NCBI RefSeq assembly: GCF_001280845.1
Contig: NZ_LGHP01000002.1
Location: forward strand, 131,969-195,968
Reading direction: 5' to 3'
Length of the DNA stretch: 64,000 nt
Source of the DNA: Bacillus sp. FJAT-28004
GTDB lineage: Bacteria > Bacillota > Bacilli > Paenibacillales > Paenibacillaceae
The first letter of the stretch is position 1, and every line of letters starts with the position of its first letter. The position numbers and the translations under genes are program-made. This document shows positions 1 through 8,271 of the stretch, piece by piece. Below the pieces are notes generated by a model that was given only the letters and a program-made list of their open reading frames with translations, made no database searches and was not told the origin of the DNA.

Positions 1-1
1 C

Positions 2-115
2 TATGTGGAGTTGATATGGCCGCTCGGGGATGATGTAACAATAGTAGGACCATATGAGGCTGTCACGTATATTAAACAGAAGATCAGAAATATGAGTCAA
101 CTGTATGATCTATAG
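2..115 (+). CDS. C-terminal end of a WYL-domain (YafY-type) transcriptional regulator, partial
   Basis: The window opens inside a reading frame that ends with TAG at 113-115. The visible 37 residues contain the stretch WPLGDDVTIVGP and end in KQKIRNMSQLYDL. This resembles the closing segment of WYL-domain helix-turn-helix regulators, in which a Gly-Asp/Glu loop and a strand ending in -P-E/Y-E lead into a last helix ending in -M-x-x-x-Y. Only this tail is visible, so the DNA-binding domain and start lie outside. The call rests on tail resemblance alone. Confidence 0.5.
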   Translation, partial: YVELIWPLGDDVTIVGPYEAVTYIKQKIRNMSQLYDL

Positions 116-161
116 AAAAATATTTATTAAGAAAAACCTTATAAAATCTTAACGGTTACAT

Positions 162-198
162 TAAGTATGCTTTGGGCGTCTTCCTTATACTAAGTATG
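162..198 (+). promoter_or_regulatory. possible promoter region of the BceAB-like pair
   Basis: The 132-bp gap before the ABC genes holds a good -10-like hexamer TATACT (186-191) but no convincing -35 at 16-18 bp. The octamer TAAGTATG occurs twice, at 162-169 and 191-198. A weak -35 would fit a promoter that needs an activator, but this is inference. Confidence 0.3.
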
Positions 199-247
199 TT
201 GCAAGATATCGTACAGGTATCAAGGCAGAAGGAGATGTCACTAAGCT

Positions 248-1054
248 ATGACAACAAGAAATCCAGTTATTGATATAAGACAAATATCCAAAATATACGG
301 CAGCAATAAGGTGAATCAGGTTTATGCTCTGAATAATATCTCGTTCACGATGCAAGAAGGGGAGTTCATCGGCATTATGGGAGCCTCCGGTTCGGGCAAA
401 ACGACGCTCTTGAACGTAATCTCGACGTTGGATAATCCAACGGAGGGGACAATTTCAATCGCCGGCACGGATATTACGCGAATGAAAGCCCGCGAACTTT
501 CGGATTTCCGGGCGCAGCGGCTAGGGTTTATTTTCCAAGACTTTAATCTGCTCGACAATCTGACGGTGTATGAGAATATCGCACTTCCTTTGTCCTTGCA
601 GGACGTACCTGCTGGTGAGATAAGAATCAAAGTCCGTCAAGTTATGGATAATCTCGGTATTACAGCGCTTGAAGGGCAATATCCAGCGATGATCTCAGGA
701 GGACAGCGGCAGCGTACAGCCGCGGCTCGCGCTATTGTTCATGAACCTGCTTTGCTGCTAGGTGATGAGCCGACAGGCTCGCTTGATTTGAAAAATGCAG
801 TCAGTCTGCTGGAGACGATGAAGCGACTGAATGAGGAACAGCGAATATCGATTCTCATGGTGACTCATGACGCATTCAGTGCAAGCTATTGCGGACGAAT
901 CCTATTCATACAAGATGGTCAGCTTGTGAAAGAGCTGTACCGCACGGGCAGCCGTGAAACCTTTTATAAGCAAATATTGGACGTACTCGGCGACTATGGC
1001 TCGGCGGCGGCCGCTGCTGCATCCGATGATGTTTACGAATCGGAAAGGCAGTGA
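248..1054 (+). CDS. BceA-type ABC transporter ATP-binding protein
   Basis: This 268-residue cytoplasmic ATPase belongs to the MacB/BceA group, whose members drive permeases that remove antimicrobial peptides from lipid II or signal their presence. Walker A is GASGSGKTT near residues 45-53. The signature motif is ISGGQRQR and Walker B is LLLGDEPTGSLD. The frame opens at ATG 248 behind a good AAGGAGA ribosome site. The permease starts 10 bp downstream, so the two form an operon. The C-terminus carries a small Ala-rich tail. BceA proteins usually sit beside a BceRS two-component system, but none is present here on either visible side. The family assignment is secure; the substrate is not known. 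Confidence 0.88.
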   Translation: MTTRNPVIDIRQISKIYGSNKVNQVYALNNISFTMQEGEFIGIMGASGSGKTTLLNVISTLDNPTEGTISIAGTDITRMKARELSDFRAQRLGFIFQDFNLLDNLTVYENIALPLSLQDVPAGEIRIKVRQVMDNLGITALEGQYPAMISGGQRQRTAAARAIVHEPALLLGDEPTGSLDLKNAVSLLETMKRLNEEQRISILMVTHDAFSASYCGRILFIQDGQLVKELYRTGSRETFYKQILDVLGDYGSAAAAAASDDVYESERQ

Positions 1055-1063
1055 GGTGACGAC

Positions 1064-2905
1064 ATGCTTATGAAATTAGCTTTATCCGGCATGAAGAGCA
1101 AATTCAAGGATTATATTGTGCTGCTTGCCGGACTGGTCATGTCGATAGCGATCTTTTATATGTTCCAGACGATGGCGTGGAACCGCGACTTTACTGAGGC
1201 GAATGCGGTTATCAACTCGATAGGACTCGTCTATATATTGGGCTCGGTACTGCTCTCGGCAATCACTTTTTTCTACATTATTTATGCCAACAGCTTTTTG
1301 CTGTCGCTGCGTCAGCGAGAGTTTGGACTCTATCTAGTTTTAGGCGCACGCAAAAGTAAAATACGTACTTTAATGTTTATTGAGACGATTGCTCTCGGCA
1401 TTATTTCACTAGCAGTTGGGCTTGCGCTCGGGTTTGGCTTATCCAGGCTAGTCGGACATCTAATGGCTAAGCAGCTTCAGACGAGTCTGGTAGGTTACCA
1501 TGCCGTTTTTGGACCAGCCATTTTATTTACAATCATCTTCTTTACTTGTCTATTTGGATTATCTGCGATATGGAATCAGCTGAAGCTGTCCCGCATGAAG
1601 GTATTGCATCTCGTGCATGGCAATATGCAAGCAGATCGGTTATGGGGAGGCAGCCCATGGAAAATTGTACTTAGCATCGTCGGAATGATCGCTTTGGGAC
1701 TCGGTTACTTCTCCCTTACGTTTATGGAACAGCTAAGGGAGATCGGATTGTATACAGCTACATTCATGACACCGCTCGGGACTTACCTCCTGTTTATGAT
1801 GCTGCTCCCGCCTCTTGTGGTTAGGATGAAAAAGAGAAATCAAACGCGAGGAATCCGCGCTTTCACATTCGGCCAGCTGAGCTTCCGAATTAATGGTTTA
1901 ACGAAGCTGCTGGCTACGGTAGCGATGTTGATTGCACTCGGAGCAGGCGCAATTGCCGGAGGTATGGCGTTTGTGAACGATGCGCAAATAAGGGGAGAGA
2001 GCTACCGCGTTTATGACGCGATCGTGCATAACCCGAATGCGGAGGAAACCAAGATACTCGGTTCTATTCCGTTTAAGGAGCAGTTCAAGTATCGCTACAA
2101 GATAGAGAACGAGCTGATTTATTATGCGAAAGAGGACCTCGATAGTCAGCGGCCTTTCGTTCATTCCCAGCAGGGCCGGGAATATTGGGATGAATTAGAA
2201 CAAATCAAGGGACCTCTTCCCACCGATTCGGTTGGCGCTGAAGATGAGGCGGATATCGATGAGATGTCTAGCCAACAATGGCGAAATTTCCTCTGGGAGA
2301 TTTCACCGCCCATGAAATACGATTACAAGCTAGTCGACGCTGGCGAGTTTGCAAAGCTTGGGGCTAATGAACAGGTCGTCGTGATCGGAAGAACAGGCGA
2401 TTTCCTCGCTCATCGTATGTCATGGAAAGAGCTTGACCAGTTGGAAGCAGAGAAGTCGAAGGGTGAGTATCTGTCATGGAGCAAGTACAAAAACTATGAG
2501 AATGCCATAGGCATCGCTAGCGGCACTGTCTTTATGGGCTTCTTCCTTGGCATCGCCTTTCTTGCTATGATGGCGAGCTGTTTAATGTTCAAAATATTAT
2601 CAGGTGCAGCAAAGGACGTTCAGCGTTATGAGATGCTCAGCAAGCTTGGCGTAAGGAGAGAGAGACTGTCACGATCAATCTATCATGAGCTGTTCCTCGT
2701 ATTTTTATTTCCTGGCATCGTTGGGCTCACGCATGTTCTAGTCGGTATGAATCTCTTTTCATTTATATTAAGTGAGCCTTATTATCGCTTATGGATTCCC
2801 ATTGCATTGTTCGCGGCTATCTATGCTGCTTACTATTTATTGACAGTCCGATTGTACCAGAACATCGTGCTGTCTAAGCGGGACAAGGCTGCGCATTCAA
2901 AATAA
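1064..2905 (+). CDS. BceB-type ABC transporter permease (FtsX-like)
   Basis: This 613-residue membrane protein partners the ATPase just upstream. The first half has about seven hydrophobic spans, including SIAIFYMFQTMAW near the start. A large polar region at roughly residues 310-480 should lie outside the cell, and three more spans follow. That topology, ten spans with an extracellular domain between spans seven and eight, is the hallmark of bacitracin/lantibiotic-resistance BceB permeases. The FtsX-like motif LREFGLYLVLGARKSKI appears here as QREFGLYLVLGARKSK near residues 84-99. The protein is slightly shorter than typical BceB of about 650 residues. Start ATG 1064 follows GAGGTGA; ATG 1070 is an alternative. 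Confidence 0.85.
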   Translation: MLMKLALSGMKSKFKDYIVLLAGLVMSIAIFYMFQTMAWNRDFTEANAVINSIGLVYILGSVLLSAITFFYIIYANSFLLSLRQREFGLYLVLGARKSKIRTLMFIETIALGIISLAVGLALGFGLSRLVGHLMAKQLQTSLVGYHAVFGPAILFTIIFFTCLFGLSAIWNQLKLSRMKVLHLVHGNMQADRLWGGSPWKIVLSIVGMIALGLGYFSLTFMEQLREIGLYTATFMTPLGTYLLFMMLLPPLVVRMKKRNQTRGIRAFTFGQLSFRINGLTKLLATVAMLIALGAGAIAGGMAFVNDAQIRGESYRVYDAIVHNPNAEETKILGSIPFKEQFKYRYKIENELIYYAKEDLDSQRPFVHSQQGREYWDELEQIKGPLPTDSVGAEDEADIDEMSSQQWRNFLWEISPPMKYDYKLVDAGEFAKLGANEQVVVIGRTGDFLAHRMSWKELDQLEAEKSKGEYLSWSKYKNYENAIGIASGTVFMGFFLGIAFLAMMASCLMFKILSGAAKDVQRYEMLSKLGVRRERLSRSIYHELFLVFLFPGIVGLTHVLVGMNLFSFILSEPYYRLWIPIALFAAIYAAYYLLTVRLYQNIVLSKRDKAAHSK

Positions 2906-2910
2906 CAAAA

Positions 2911-2948
2911 TAAAGAGCCCTCGGAATGAATGACCCGTGGGGCTCTTT
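2911..2948 (+). terminator. rho-independent terminator after the ABC pair
   Basis: AAAGAGCCC and GGGCTCTTT arms enclose a short loop six bases after the permease stop. The right arm ends in TTT. It should separate the ABC operon from the acetyltransferase genes. Confidence 0.8.
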
Positions 2949-3039
2949 GTGTTGCTCTAATACTACAAATATTTTCCTGTTTTATCTCAATTTTATGTAT
3001 AATAGCGCTTAATACTACTATTGATTATGGGAGGATCAC

Positions 3040-3642
3040 ATGAGAGAAATAGATTATAGTCAATATTTTTGGCAGGATGAGGAGATTAGATTACGAGCCA
3101 TTCAGGCTGCTGATTGGGAAGGACATTACTTCAACCGTTTCGATACTCCAGCTCGGAGACTTTTGGAGTGTACGGTAGAGTTGCCGCCTACGATTGCCGA
3201 GGCCAAAAATTTCGCTGAAACGTATGCTGATTTCTCTACGGATAACAGGCGTATCATGTTTGCGATTGAAAATAGAAACGCTGAAAATGTCGGAGGCCTT
3301 AATCTGAATAGCATCGATGAGAAAAACGGCACGTTTAGTATTGGCATACAAATTGATAGAGATCACCGAGGCAAGGGATATGGGACAAGAGCGATGAGAA
3401 TTCTTTTAAAGTATGCTTTTATGGAGAGACGGCTTAATAAATTCAATGACTACGTGCTTGAAGGCAACGTAGGCTCAACTAATATGATGATAAAACTTGG
3501 CTGCCAGCAAGAGGGTGTGCGCCGGAAAGTCATTTATACCAATGGAGAATATAAAGATTTAATTTTATTTGGATTAACGAAGGATGAATTTATAGCTCAG
3601 CAAGAAAAGGTTCGTTGCGAACAGGAGGATAATAAAATATGA
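3040..3642 (+). CDS. GNAT family N-acetyltransferase (RimJ/RimL-like)
   Basis: This 200-residue protein has the GNAT acetyl-CoA site in the form RDHRGKGYGTRAM (about residues 107-119), the R/Q-x-x-G-x-G/A signature. RimJ/RimL-type members acetylate protein N-termini or small molecules such as aminoglycosides. The late motif NxxS/TxxMxxKLGxxxEG (around residues 145-160) is typical of this subgroup. ATG 3040 follows GGGAGGA. A TATAAT box lies at 2998-3003 without a clear -35. The gene overlaps the next acetyltransferase by ATGA, so the two are translationally coupled. The acceptor substrate cannot be read from the sequence. Confidence 0.82.
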   Translation: MREIDYSQYFWQDEEIRLRAIQAADWEGHYFNRFDTPARRLLECTVELPPTIAEAKNFAETYADFSTDNRRIMFAIENRNAENVGGLNLNSIDEKNGTFSIGIQIDRDHRGKGYGTRAMRILLKYAFMERRLNKFNDYVLEGNVGSTNMMIKLGCQQEGVRRKVIYTNGEYKDLILFGLTKDEFIAQQEKVRCEQEDNKI

Positions 3643-4112
3643 ATATTCGGTTGTTTGAGAGTAATGATCAACAAGATGTAATTAATATATTTATGGAGCA
3701 TCCACTGCAATTCCCGAACTTCGTTATTGAAAGATATCCGCCTCGGTGGGAGGACTTTGCAAAAGCTCCAGCGGGTAAAAGCCAATATTATGTAGCCTAT
3801 ACCGATGACAATCAAATTATGGGGCATGCAGGATACCTATTTAATGATGAAGTAGGTCTTTATGAAATCGTAGGCGTAGTCGTGAAAAAGGACTTTCAAC
3901 GAGCAGGTGTCGGTAAAGCTTTGATTTCTACGATTTGCAGCGAAATGAACGAGTTGAATGAGCATAAAATCATTCTTTATACGTTGGGTCATGAAGGTAA
4001 TGAAGATACGCTAACCTTTTATCGTCGAATTGGCTTTGAAGTAAGCAATCATGAAAAGGATTATTTTAGAAGTGGTTATGATAGAGTGACGTTTATTAAA
4101 CAATTGGGCTAG
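3639..4112 (+). CDS. GNAT family N-acetyltransferase
   Basis: A second, unrelated-looking GNAT protein of 157 residues overlaps the preceding gene by four bases. The acetyl-CoA loop is QRAGVGKALI near residues 87-96, followed by a helix and the typical late YxRxGF segment (FYRRIGFE). It starts at ATG 3639 with CAGGAGG upstream inside the previous gene. The coupling of two acetyltransferases suggests a common substrate class or a resistance role, but this is inference only. Confidence 0.82.
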   Translation: MNIRLFESNDQQDVINIFMEHPLQFPNFVIERYPPRWEDFAKAPAGKSQYYVAYTDDNQIMGHAGYLFNDEVGLYEIVGVVVKKDFQRAGVGKALISTICSEMNELNEHKIILYTLGHEGNEDTLTFYRRIGFEVSNHEKDYFRSGYDRVTFIKQLG

Positions 4113-4120
4113 TAGATTCG

Positions 4121-5617
4121 TTGAGTATAAAAGAGTGGGTGATTGCATTCATGCATAACGGTGTTAAAGGCTTGATAAGCGTTATGGAAACGGATCGACC
4201 AGAAAATCATGGTTTGTCATCGAAGTCGTTGCTTGCGTTTTTTGCTCAAATCAATCAACTAAACTTAAATTTGAACAGCTTTATATTGATGCAAAACGGC
4301 AAAGCTACTTCCGAGTTTTACCGTGATCCCTATCGTCAGGGCAATCCGCAGCTGTTATTCTCACTCAGCAAAAGTTTTACATCAATCGCAATAGGCATTG
4401 CTTGTGACGAGGGACTTCTGGATGTAAGCAACAAAGTCATATCATTTTTTCCTGACAAATTGCCTCATACGATTTCGGACAACTTAGCTGAAATGACGAT
4501 TCACCATCTTCTATCGATGAATGCCGGTCATCATGACAATATTTACGGAAGCGTAGCGGAGAAAACGGACTGGGTTAAAGCTTATTTAGCAATGGAAGTG
4601 GAGCATAAGCCAGGAACCTACTACCGTTACAGTACGCATTCTACCTATATGTTATCGGCTATCCTTGAGAGAGTAACTGGGCAAAAGTTAATCGATTATT
4701 TAATGCCTCATTTGTTTGTACCGCTTGGCATTTCAAGCCCTTCTTGGGAAACCTGTCCGCTTGGTATCGTTGCTGGGGGAATGGGACTGAGTATACCTAC
4801 TGAAGGGATAGCGAAATTTGGACAAATGCTGCTAAACAAAGGTGTATTTAACGGCCATCGAATCGTTTCTGATCAATACATTTTACTTGCCACTAGCGAG
4901 CAAAGCGATACATCACGAGACGAAGAGCGGATTGATTTTTCCCAAGGGTATGGCTATCAATTTTTTATGTGTCGTGACGGCTGCTTCATGGGAAATGGCG
5001 GGTATGGACAGTTATGTTTTGTGTCGCCCAAACATCAGGTTGTCATTGCAGCAACATCCAGCTTTTCTTCCATGAAGCAGCTTCAAACGTTGCTAGATTT
5101 AGTTTATGATCATATCCTCCTGCCACTAGACACGGATATCCTCTTTGACCACGTTGAACAAAAAGCAGAATTAGATCAGCATCTCTCGAATATGACATTC
5201 CCGTACACTACACCAAGAAGCGAGCCTAACCATACGATTTGCTTAAATGATCTTCATTTTTCATTTATGGATAATACACAAATGCTCACTCAGCTGCATT
5301 TTACATCAAGTGGGAGCGAATTTCAGTTTAAGCTTATTTTTGACGATCAGAGTGTGAAGACGTATCCGTTTAACTTCAACAGCTTAATCCATTCAACAGA
5401 TCATTTTACGAAGGATTTGGCAACACATGATCAGGAAGTGGTCACACAAGCTTGTTGGATAGATAGTTACCAACTATCTCTTACATTGATCTACATAGAA
5501 ACCCCGTATGTGGTAATTTATTTCGTTCGCTTTTATGATAATAAAATAGAACTTAAATATACGAATAACATGTCATTTGGCTTTGATGAGTACGAATTAA
5601 TTGGTGTGCAGGTTTAG
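4121..5617 (+). CDS. serine hydrolase of the class C beta-lactamase / penicillin-binding protein fold
   Basis: This 498-residue protein carries the S-x-x-K nucleophile motif as SLSKS (within LFSLSKSFTSIA), a Tyr motif as YRYSTHSTYML, and an H/G-G-G-like block as GNGGYGQL. These are the three active-site elements of the beta-lactamase family. The C-terminal third (after about residue 340) is a separate beta-rich domain with no motif I recognise. No signal peptide is evident, so it is probably cytoplasmic and more likely an esterase or peptidase than a true beta-lactamase. The start is uncertain: TTG 4121 gives the longest form, while ATG 4151 and ATG 4184 are in frame. Confidence 0.75.
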   Translation: MSIKEWVIAFMHNGVKGLISVMETDRPENHGLSSKSLLAFFAQINQLNLNLNSFILMQNGKATSEFYRDPYRQGNPQLLFSLSKSFTSIAIGIACDEGLLDVSNKVISFFPDKLPHTISDNLAEMTIHHLLSMNAGHHDNIYGSVAEKTDWVKAYLAMEVEHKPGTYYRYSTHSTYMLSAILERVTGQKLIDYLMPHLFVPLGISSPSWETCPLGIVAGGMGLSIPTEGIAKFGQMLLNKGVFNGHRIVSDQYILLATSEQSDTSRDEERIDFSQGYGYQFFMCRDGCFMGNGGYGQLCFVSPKHQVVIAATSSFSSMKQLQTLLDLVYDHILLPLDTDILFDHVEQKAELDQHLSNMTFPYTTPRSEPNHTICLNDLHFSFMDNTQMLTQLHFTSSGSEFQFKLIFDDQSVKTYPFNFNSLIHSTDHFTKDLATHDQEVVTQACWIDSYQLSLTLIYIETPYVVIYFVRFYDNKIELKYTNNMSFGFDEYELIGVQV

Positions 5618-5695
5618 ATTAGTGAATAGCAGAGCAATGCGCTTAAGCGGAAATTCAGAGGCATGAGCAGGGACATGTGAAGATGCATAATCATC

Positions 5696-5724
5696 TTGAC
5701 TTAAAAAAACATTTTGAGTATAAT
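5696..5724 (+). promoter_or_regulatory. sigma-A type promoter of the T-box leader
   Basis: TTGACT (5696-5701) and a perfect TATAAT (5719-5724) are separated by exactly 17 bp. Transcription should begin near 5731, just ahead of the T-box leader, and run into the methionyl-tRNA synthetase gene. Confidence 0.85.
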
Positions 5725-5730
5725 TCCAAT

Positions 5731-6030
5731 AAATTGAATATTCTAACAAAAGCTATGATGAGAAAGAGTACCACGGCGATGTCTTTTTACAGAGAGCCCC
5801 AGTTGCTGAAAAGGGGTAAAGAATAACCTTGGGAATATGGTCTCTGAGCTGCGCATCGAAACCTCATATGGTTGTAGGCTGCGCCGGAACCCGCACCCGT
5901 TACTGTGCTAGGGTATACATGCATATGCATCGTACCTGAAGAGGTTAATGTCGCAAGGCATTAATAAAATTGGGTGGTACCGCGTGAGCACAGCTCTCGT
6001 CCCTTTGGGATTGAGGGCTTTTTTGTTTGT
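5731..6030 (+). promoter_or_regulatory. T-box riboswitch leader with a methionine (ATG) specifier
   Basis: The T-box sequence TGGGTGGTACCGCG lies at 5971-5984. It is followed by a terminator hairpin (about 5992-6020) ending in a run of T. In stem I, CAGAGA (5790-5795) pairs with TCTCTG (5841-5846). The specifier loop just before the 3' arm reads AAT-ATG-G, placing the codon ATG at 5837-5839. The predicted effector is therefore uncharged tRNA-Met, which matches the downstream synthetase. Uncharged tRNA should stabilise the antiterminator and allow read-through. No protein is expected from this leader. Confidence 0.92.
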
Positions 6031-6047
6031 CAAAAAAAGGAGGAGTT

Positions 6048-7694
6048 ATGATGACAAATGTGTTTATTGGCGGTGCATGGCCCTATGCGAACGGTTCATT
6101 GCATTTGGGAAGATTGGCAAGTTTATTACCTGGAGATGTGCTGGCACGCTATTACCGCGCAAAAGGAAATAAGGTGTTGTACGTATCTGGAAGTGACTGC
6201 CACGGTACACCTGTTGCGGTGCAGGCTATTCAAGAGGGTGTTTCTCCGGGGGATATTGCGGATCGATATCATCAGGAGTTTGCCGAATGTTTTAAACAAC
6301 TTGGATTTACGTATGATTTGTATACAAGAACGGATCAGCCGTTTCATCATCAAGTCGTTCAAGATTTATTTTTGTCACTTCTGGAAAAAGGACATTTATA
6401 TAAAAAAACAATCCAACAGACTTATTGTGAAACAGACCAACGATTTTTGCCTGATCGATATGTAGAAGGGATTTGTCCTGTTTGCAGCAACCGTGCGCGA
6501 GGCGACCAATGTGATTTTTGTTCAACACTACTTGACCCAGCAGACCTATCAGACAAGACATGCAAGCTTTGTGGGAATCCTCCAATTGAGCGCCCAACGG
6601 AACATTATTATATTGCACTCTCTTCCTTCCAAGCGGAACTTACTGAATATGCCGAAAAAGCTCAAGGTTGGAAAGAAAATGCAGTACAATTAACGCGAAG
6701 ATATTTAGCCGAAGGGCTTCAAGATCGTGCGGTGACAAGGGACTTAGATTGGGGCGTGGAGGTTCCGGTTGCAGGGTTTGAGGATAAAAAAATTTACGTT
6801 TGGATCGAAGCAGTCAGCGGGTATTTATCTGCAAGCAAGCAGTGGGCTGCTGAGACAGGCGGAAGCTGGGAGTCCTTCTGGAAGGATGGAAATGAGGAAA
6901 TAACCGCTTATTATGTCCATGGCAAAGACAATATCCCTTTTCATACACTAATTTGGCCGGCTGTACTTTTAGGCGTCGAAGATCTTCATTTACCTGATCG
7001 AATGATCTCTTGTGAATACATGACGCTGGAAGGGAAAAAGTTTTCCACAAGCAATAACTGGGCGGTTTGGGTGCCGGACATTTTGAAGCGCTATGAGCCA
7101 GACTCTATTCGTTATTTTCTGATCGCAAACGGACCAGAGAAAAGGGATACTGACTTTTCTTGGCGAGAATTCATTCACAGTCACAATGGAGAATTGCTTG
7201 GTGCATTTGGCAATCTAGTAAATCGTACATTAGCGTTTGTAAATAAATCTTTTGAAGGAAACGTTCCAGAACGTGAGCACAGTGAGGAATGGATGAGAGC
7301 CATTGATTCTTTGTATGGAGAGTCAGGTGCCCTCATTGAAGAAGGACGACTCAAGGAAGCGATTGAGCTAATTTTTGTTTATATTCGCAGAGCAAACAAA
7401 TATTTTGATGAACAAAAGCCATGGGTACAGATCAAAGAAAATCGAGAGGCTTGTGCTTATACTATAAATACTTGTGTGCAAATTATAGCGAATCTTTCTC
7501 AATTGTTGAACCCGTTCATTCCTTTCTCATGTGAGAAAACAAGAAAGTTTCTATCGCTTCCTGAGCCTAGCTGGGGGCTCATTACTGTAGCTGCTAACCA
7601 AAAAATTCAAAGTTTAGAGCTATTGTTTGAGCGTATTGACGTTGGTCGCATTGAAGAAGAAACGAATGCATTGAAGCATGTGGCTGATAAATGA
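6048..7694 (+). CDS. metG: methionyl-tRNA synthetase, second-type (short, zinc-knuckle) form
   Basis: This enzyme of 548 residues charges tRNA-Met. The class I HIGH motif appears as HLGR (residues 19-22). The KMSKS loop appears as KFSTS (331-335, bases 7038-7052). A connective peptide with two CxxC zinc knuckles (CPVC, CDFC, CKLC) lies around residues 143-176. The C-terminal dimerising tRNA-binding domain of the housekeeping Bacillus MetS (about 660 residues) is absent. This is the four-cysteine MetRS type that in several Gram-positives exists as a second copy and can give resistance to MetRS inhibitors. ATG 6048 follows an AAAGGAGGAG site. Expression should be governed by the T-box leader directly upstream. 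Confidence 0.92.
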   Translation: MMTNVFIGGAWPYANGSLHLGRLASLLPGDVLARYYRAKGNKVLYVSGSDCHGTPVAVQAIQEGVSPGDIADRYHQEFAECFKQLGFTYDLYTRTDQPFHHQVVQDLFLSLLEKGHLYKKTIQQTYCETDQRFLPDRYVEGICPVCSNRARGDQCDFCSTLLDPADLSDKTCKLCGNPPIERPTEHYYIALSSFQAELTEYAEKAQGWKENAVQLTRRYLAEGLQDRAVTRDLDWGVEVPVAGFEDKKIYVWIEAVSGYLSASKQWAAETGGSWESFWKDGNEEITAYYVHGKDNIPFHTLIWPAVLLGVEDLHLPDRMISCEYMTLEGKKFSTSNNWAVWVPDILKRYEPDSIRYFLIANGPEKRDTDFSWREFIHSHNGELLGAFGNLVNRTLAFVNKSFEGNVPEREHSEEWMRAIDSLYGESGALIEEGRLKEAIELIFVYIRRANKYFDEQKPWVQIKENREACAYTINTCVQIIANLSQLLNPFIPFSCEKTRKFLSLPEPSWGLITVAANQKIQSLELLFERIDVGRIEEETNALKHVADK

Positions 7695-7752
7695 ACAGGT
7701 TTTTTGATACAATAGTTAGAATAAATAATAAATTTTGGGAGTTGGTATAAAG

Positions 7753-8139
7753 ATGGAACATAGCCGGGCGAATTTGGTTCATTTGAAAGGACCATCATTG
7801 GTTTTTCTAGTAGCCGATTTACAAGATTCCGTACATTTCTATGAGGAAATAGGATTTACTCCAGAAAATATCGGTGGACACATGCATATGAACTATGGAG
7901 ATGTCACTTTTATCTTGCACGAAGCTAGATTAAAAAGTGACATTCGGCCCAGCTCATCAGTAGAAGGCGGGCTTTATTTTGACGCCTTCTGCTATACGAA
8001 TCCAGAGGGATTAAGACAATTACATGAGTTGTTTATCTCAAAAGATGTGAAAATCGTGCAAGGACCGCATTGGTCAGATGGATGGAGTGAGCTCACCATT
8101 GTCGACAATAACGGTTATCGCATTGCATTCGGTGGGTGA
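7753..8139 (+). CDS. VOC-family (glyoxalase/bleomycin-resistance fold) protein
   Basis: This 128-residue protein has the vicinal-oxygen-chelate signature: SLVFLVADLQDSVHFYEEIGF at the N-terminus, the DVTFILHEA strand in the middle, and WSELTIVDNNGYRIAFGG at the end. ATG 7753 is preferred because GGGAGTTGG lies 7-15 bases upstream; the in-frame TTG at 7735 would precede that site. It follows metG by 58 bp with no terminator, so it may be co-transcribed. Members bind or transform small molecules and antibiotics; the substrate is unknown. Confidence 0.75.
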   Translation: MEHSRANLVHLKGPSLVFLVADLQDSVHFYEEIGFTPENIGGHMHMNYGDVTFILHEARLKSDIRPSSSVEGGLYFDAFCYTNPEGLRQLHELFISKDVKIVQGPHWSDGWSELTIVDNNGYRIAFGG

Positions 8140-8271
8140 AGATGAACAGGAAGCGATGAGAAATGGCATGGACAGAACTTGCCTAGAGTTGACTATTAAA
8201 CGTTTTTTACCTTTGAACGATACAGCAGCGAAGCTAAAATGAATGTATATCTTAATTAAGGAGCTGCTGTA

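Noticed and set aside
4121..5617. True beta-lactamase resistance gene
   Set aside because: No signal peptide and a large unknown C-terminal domain; only the fold is supported, not the activity.
5948..6172. Small plus-strand frame over the T-box and the start of metG
   Set aside because: It covers the T-box sequence and terminator, which explain the DNA; it lacks a ribosome site.
8140..8271. A 27-codon frame (from ATG 8157) between the VOC and APH genes
   Set aside because: Very short, no ribosome site, and no recognisable pattern; treated as intergenic.
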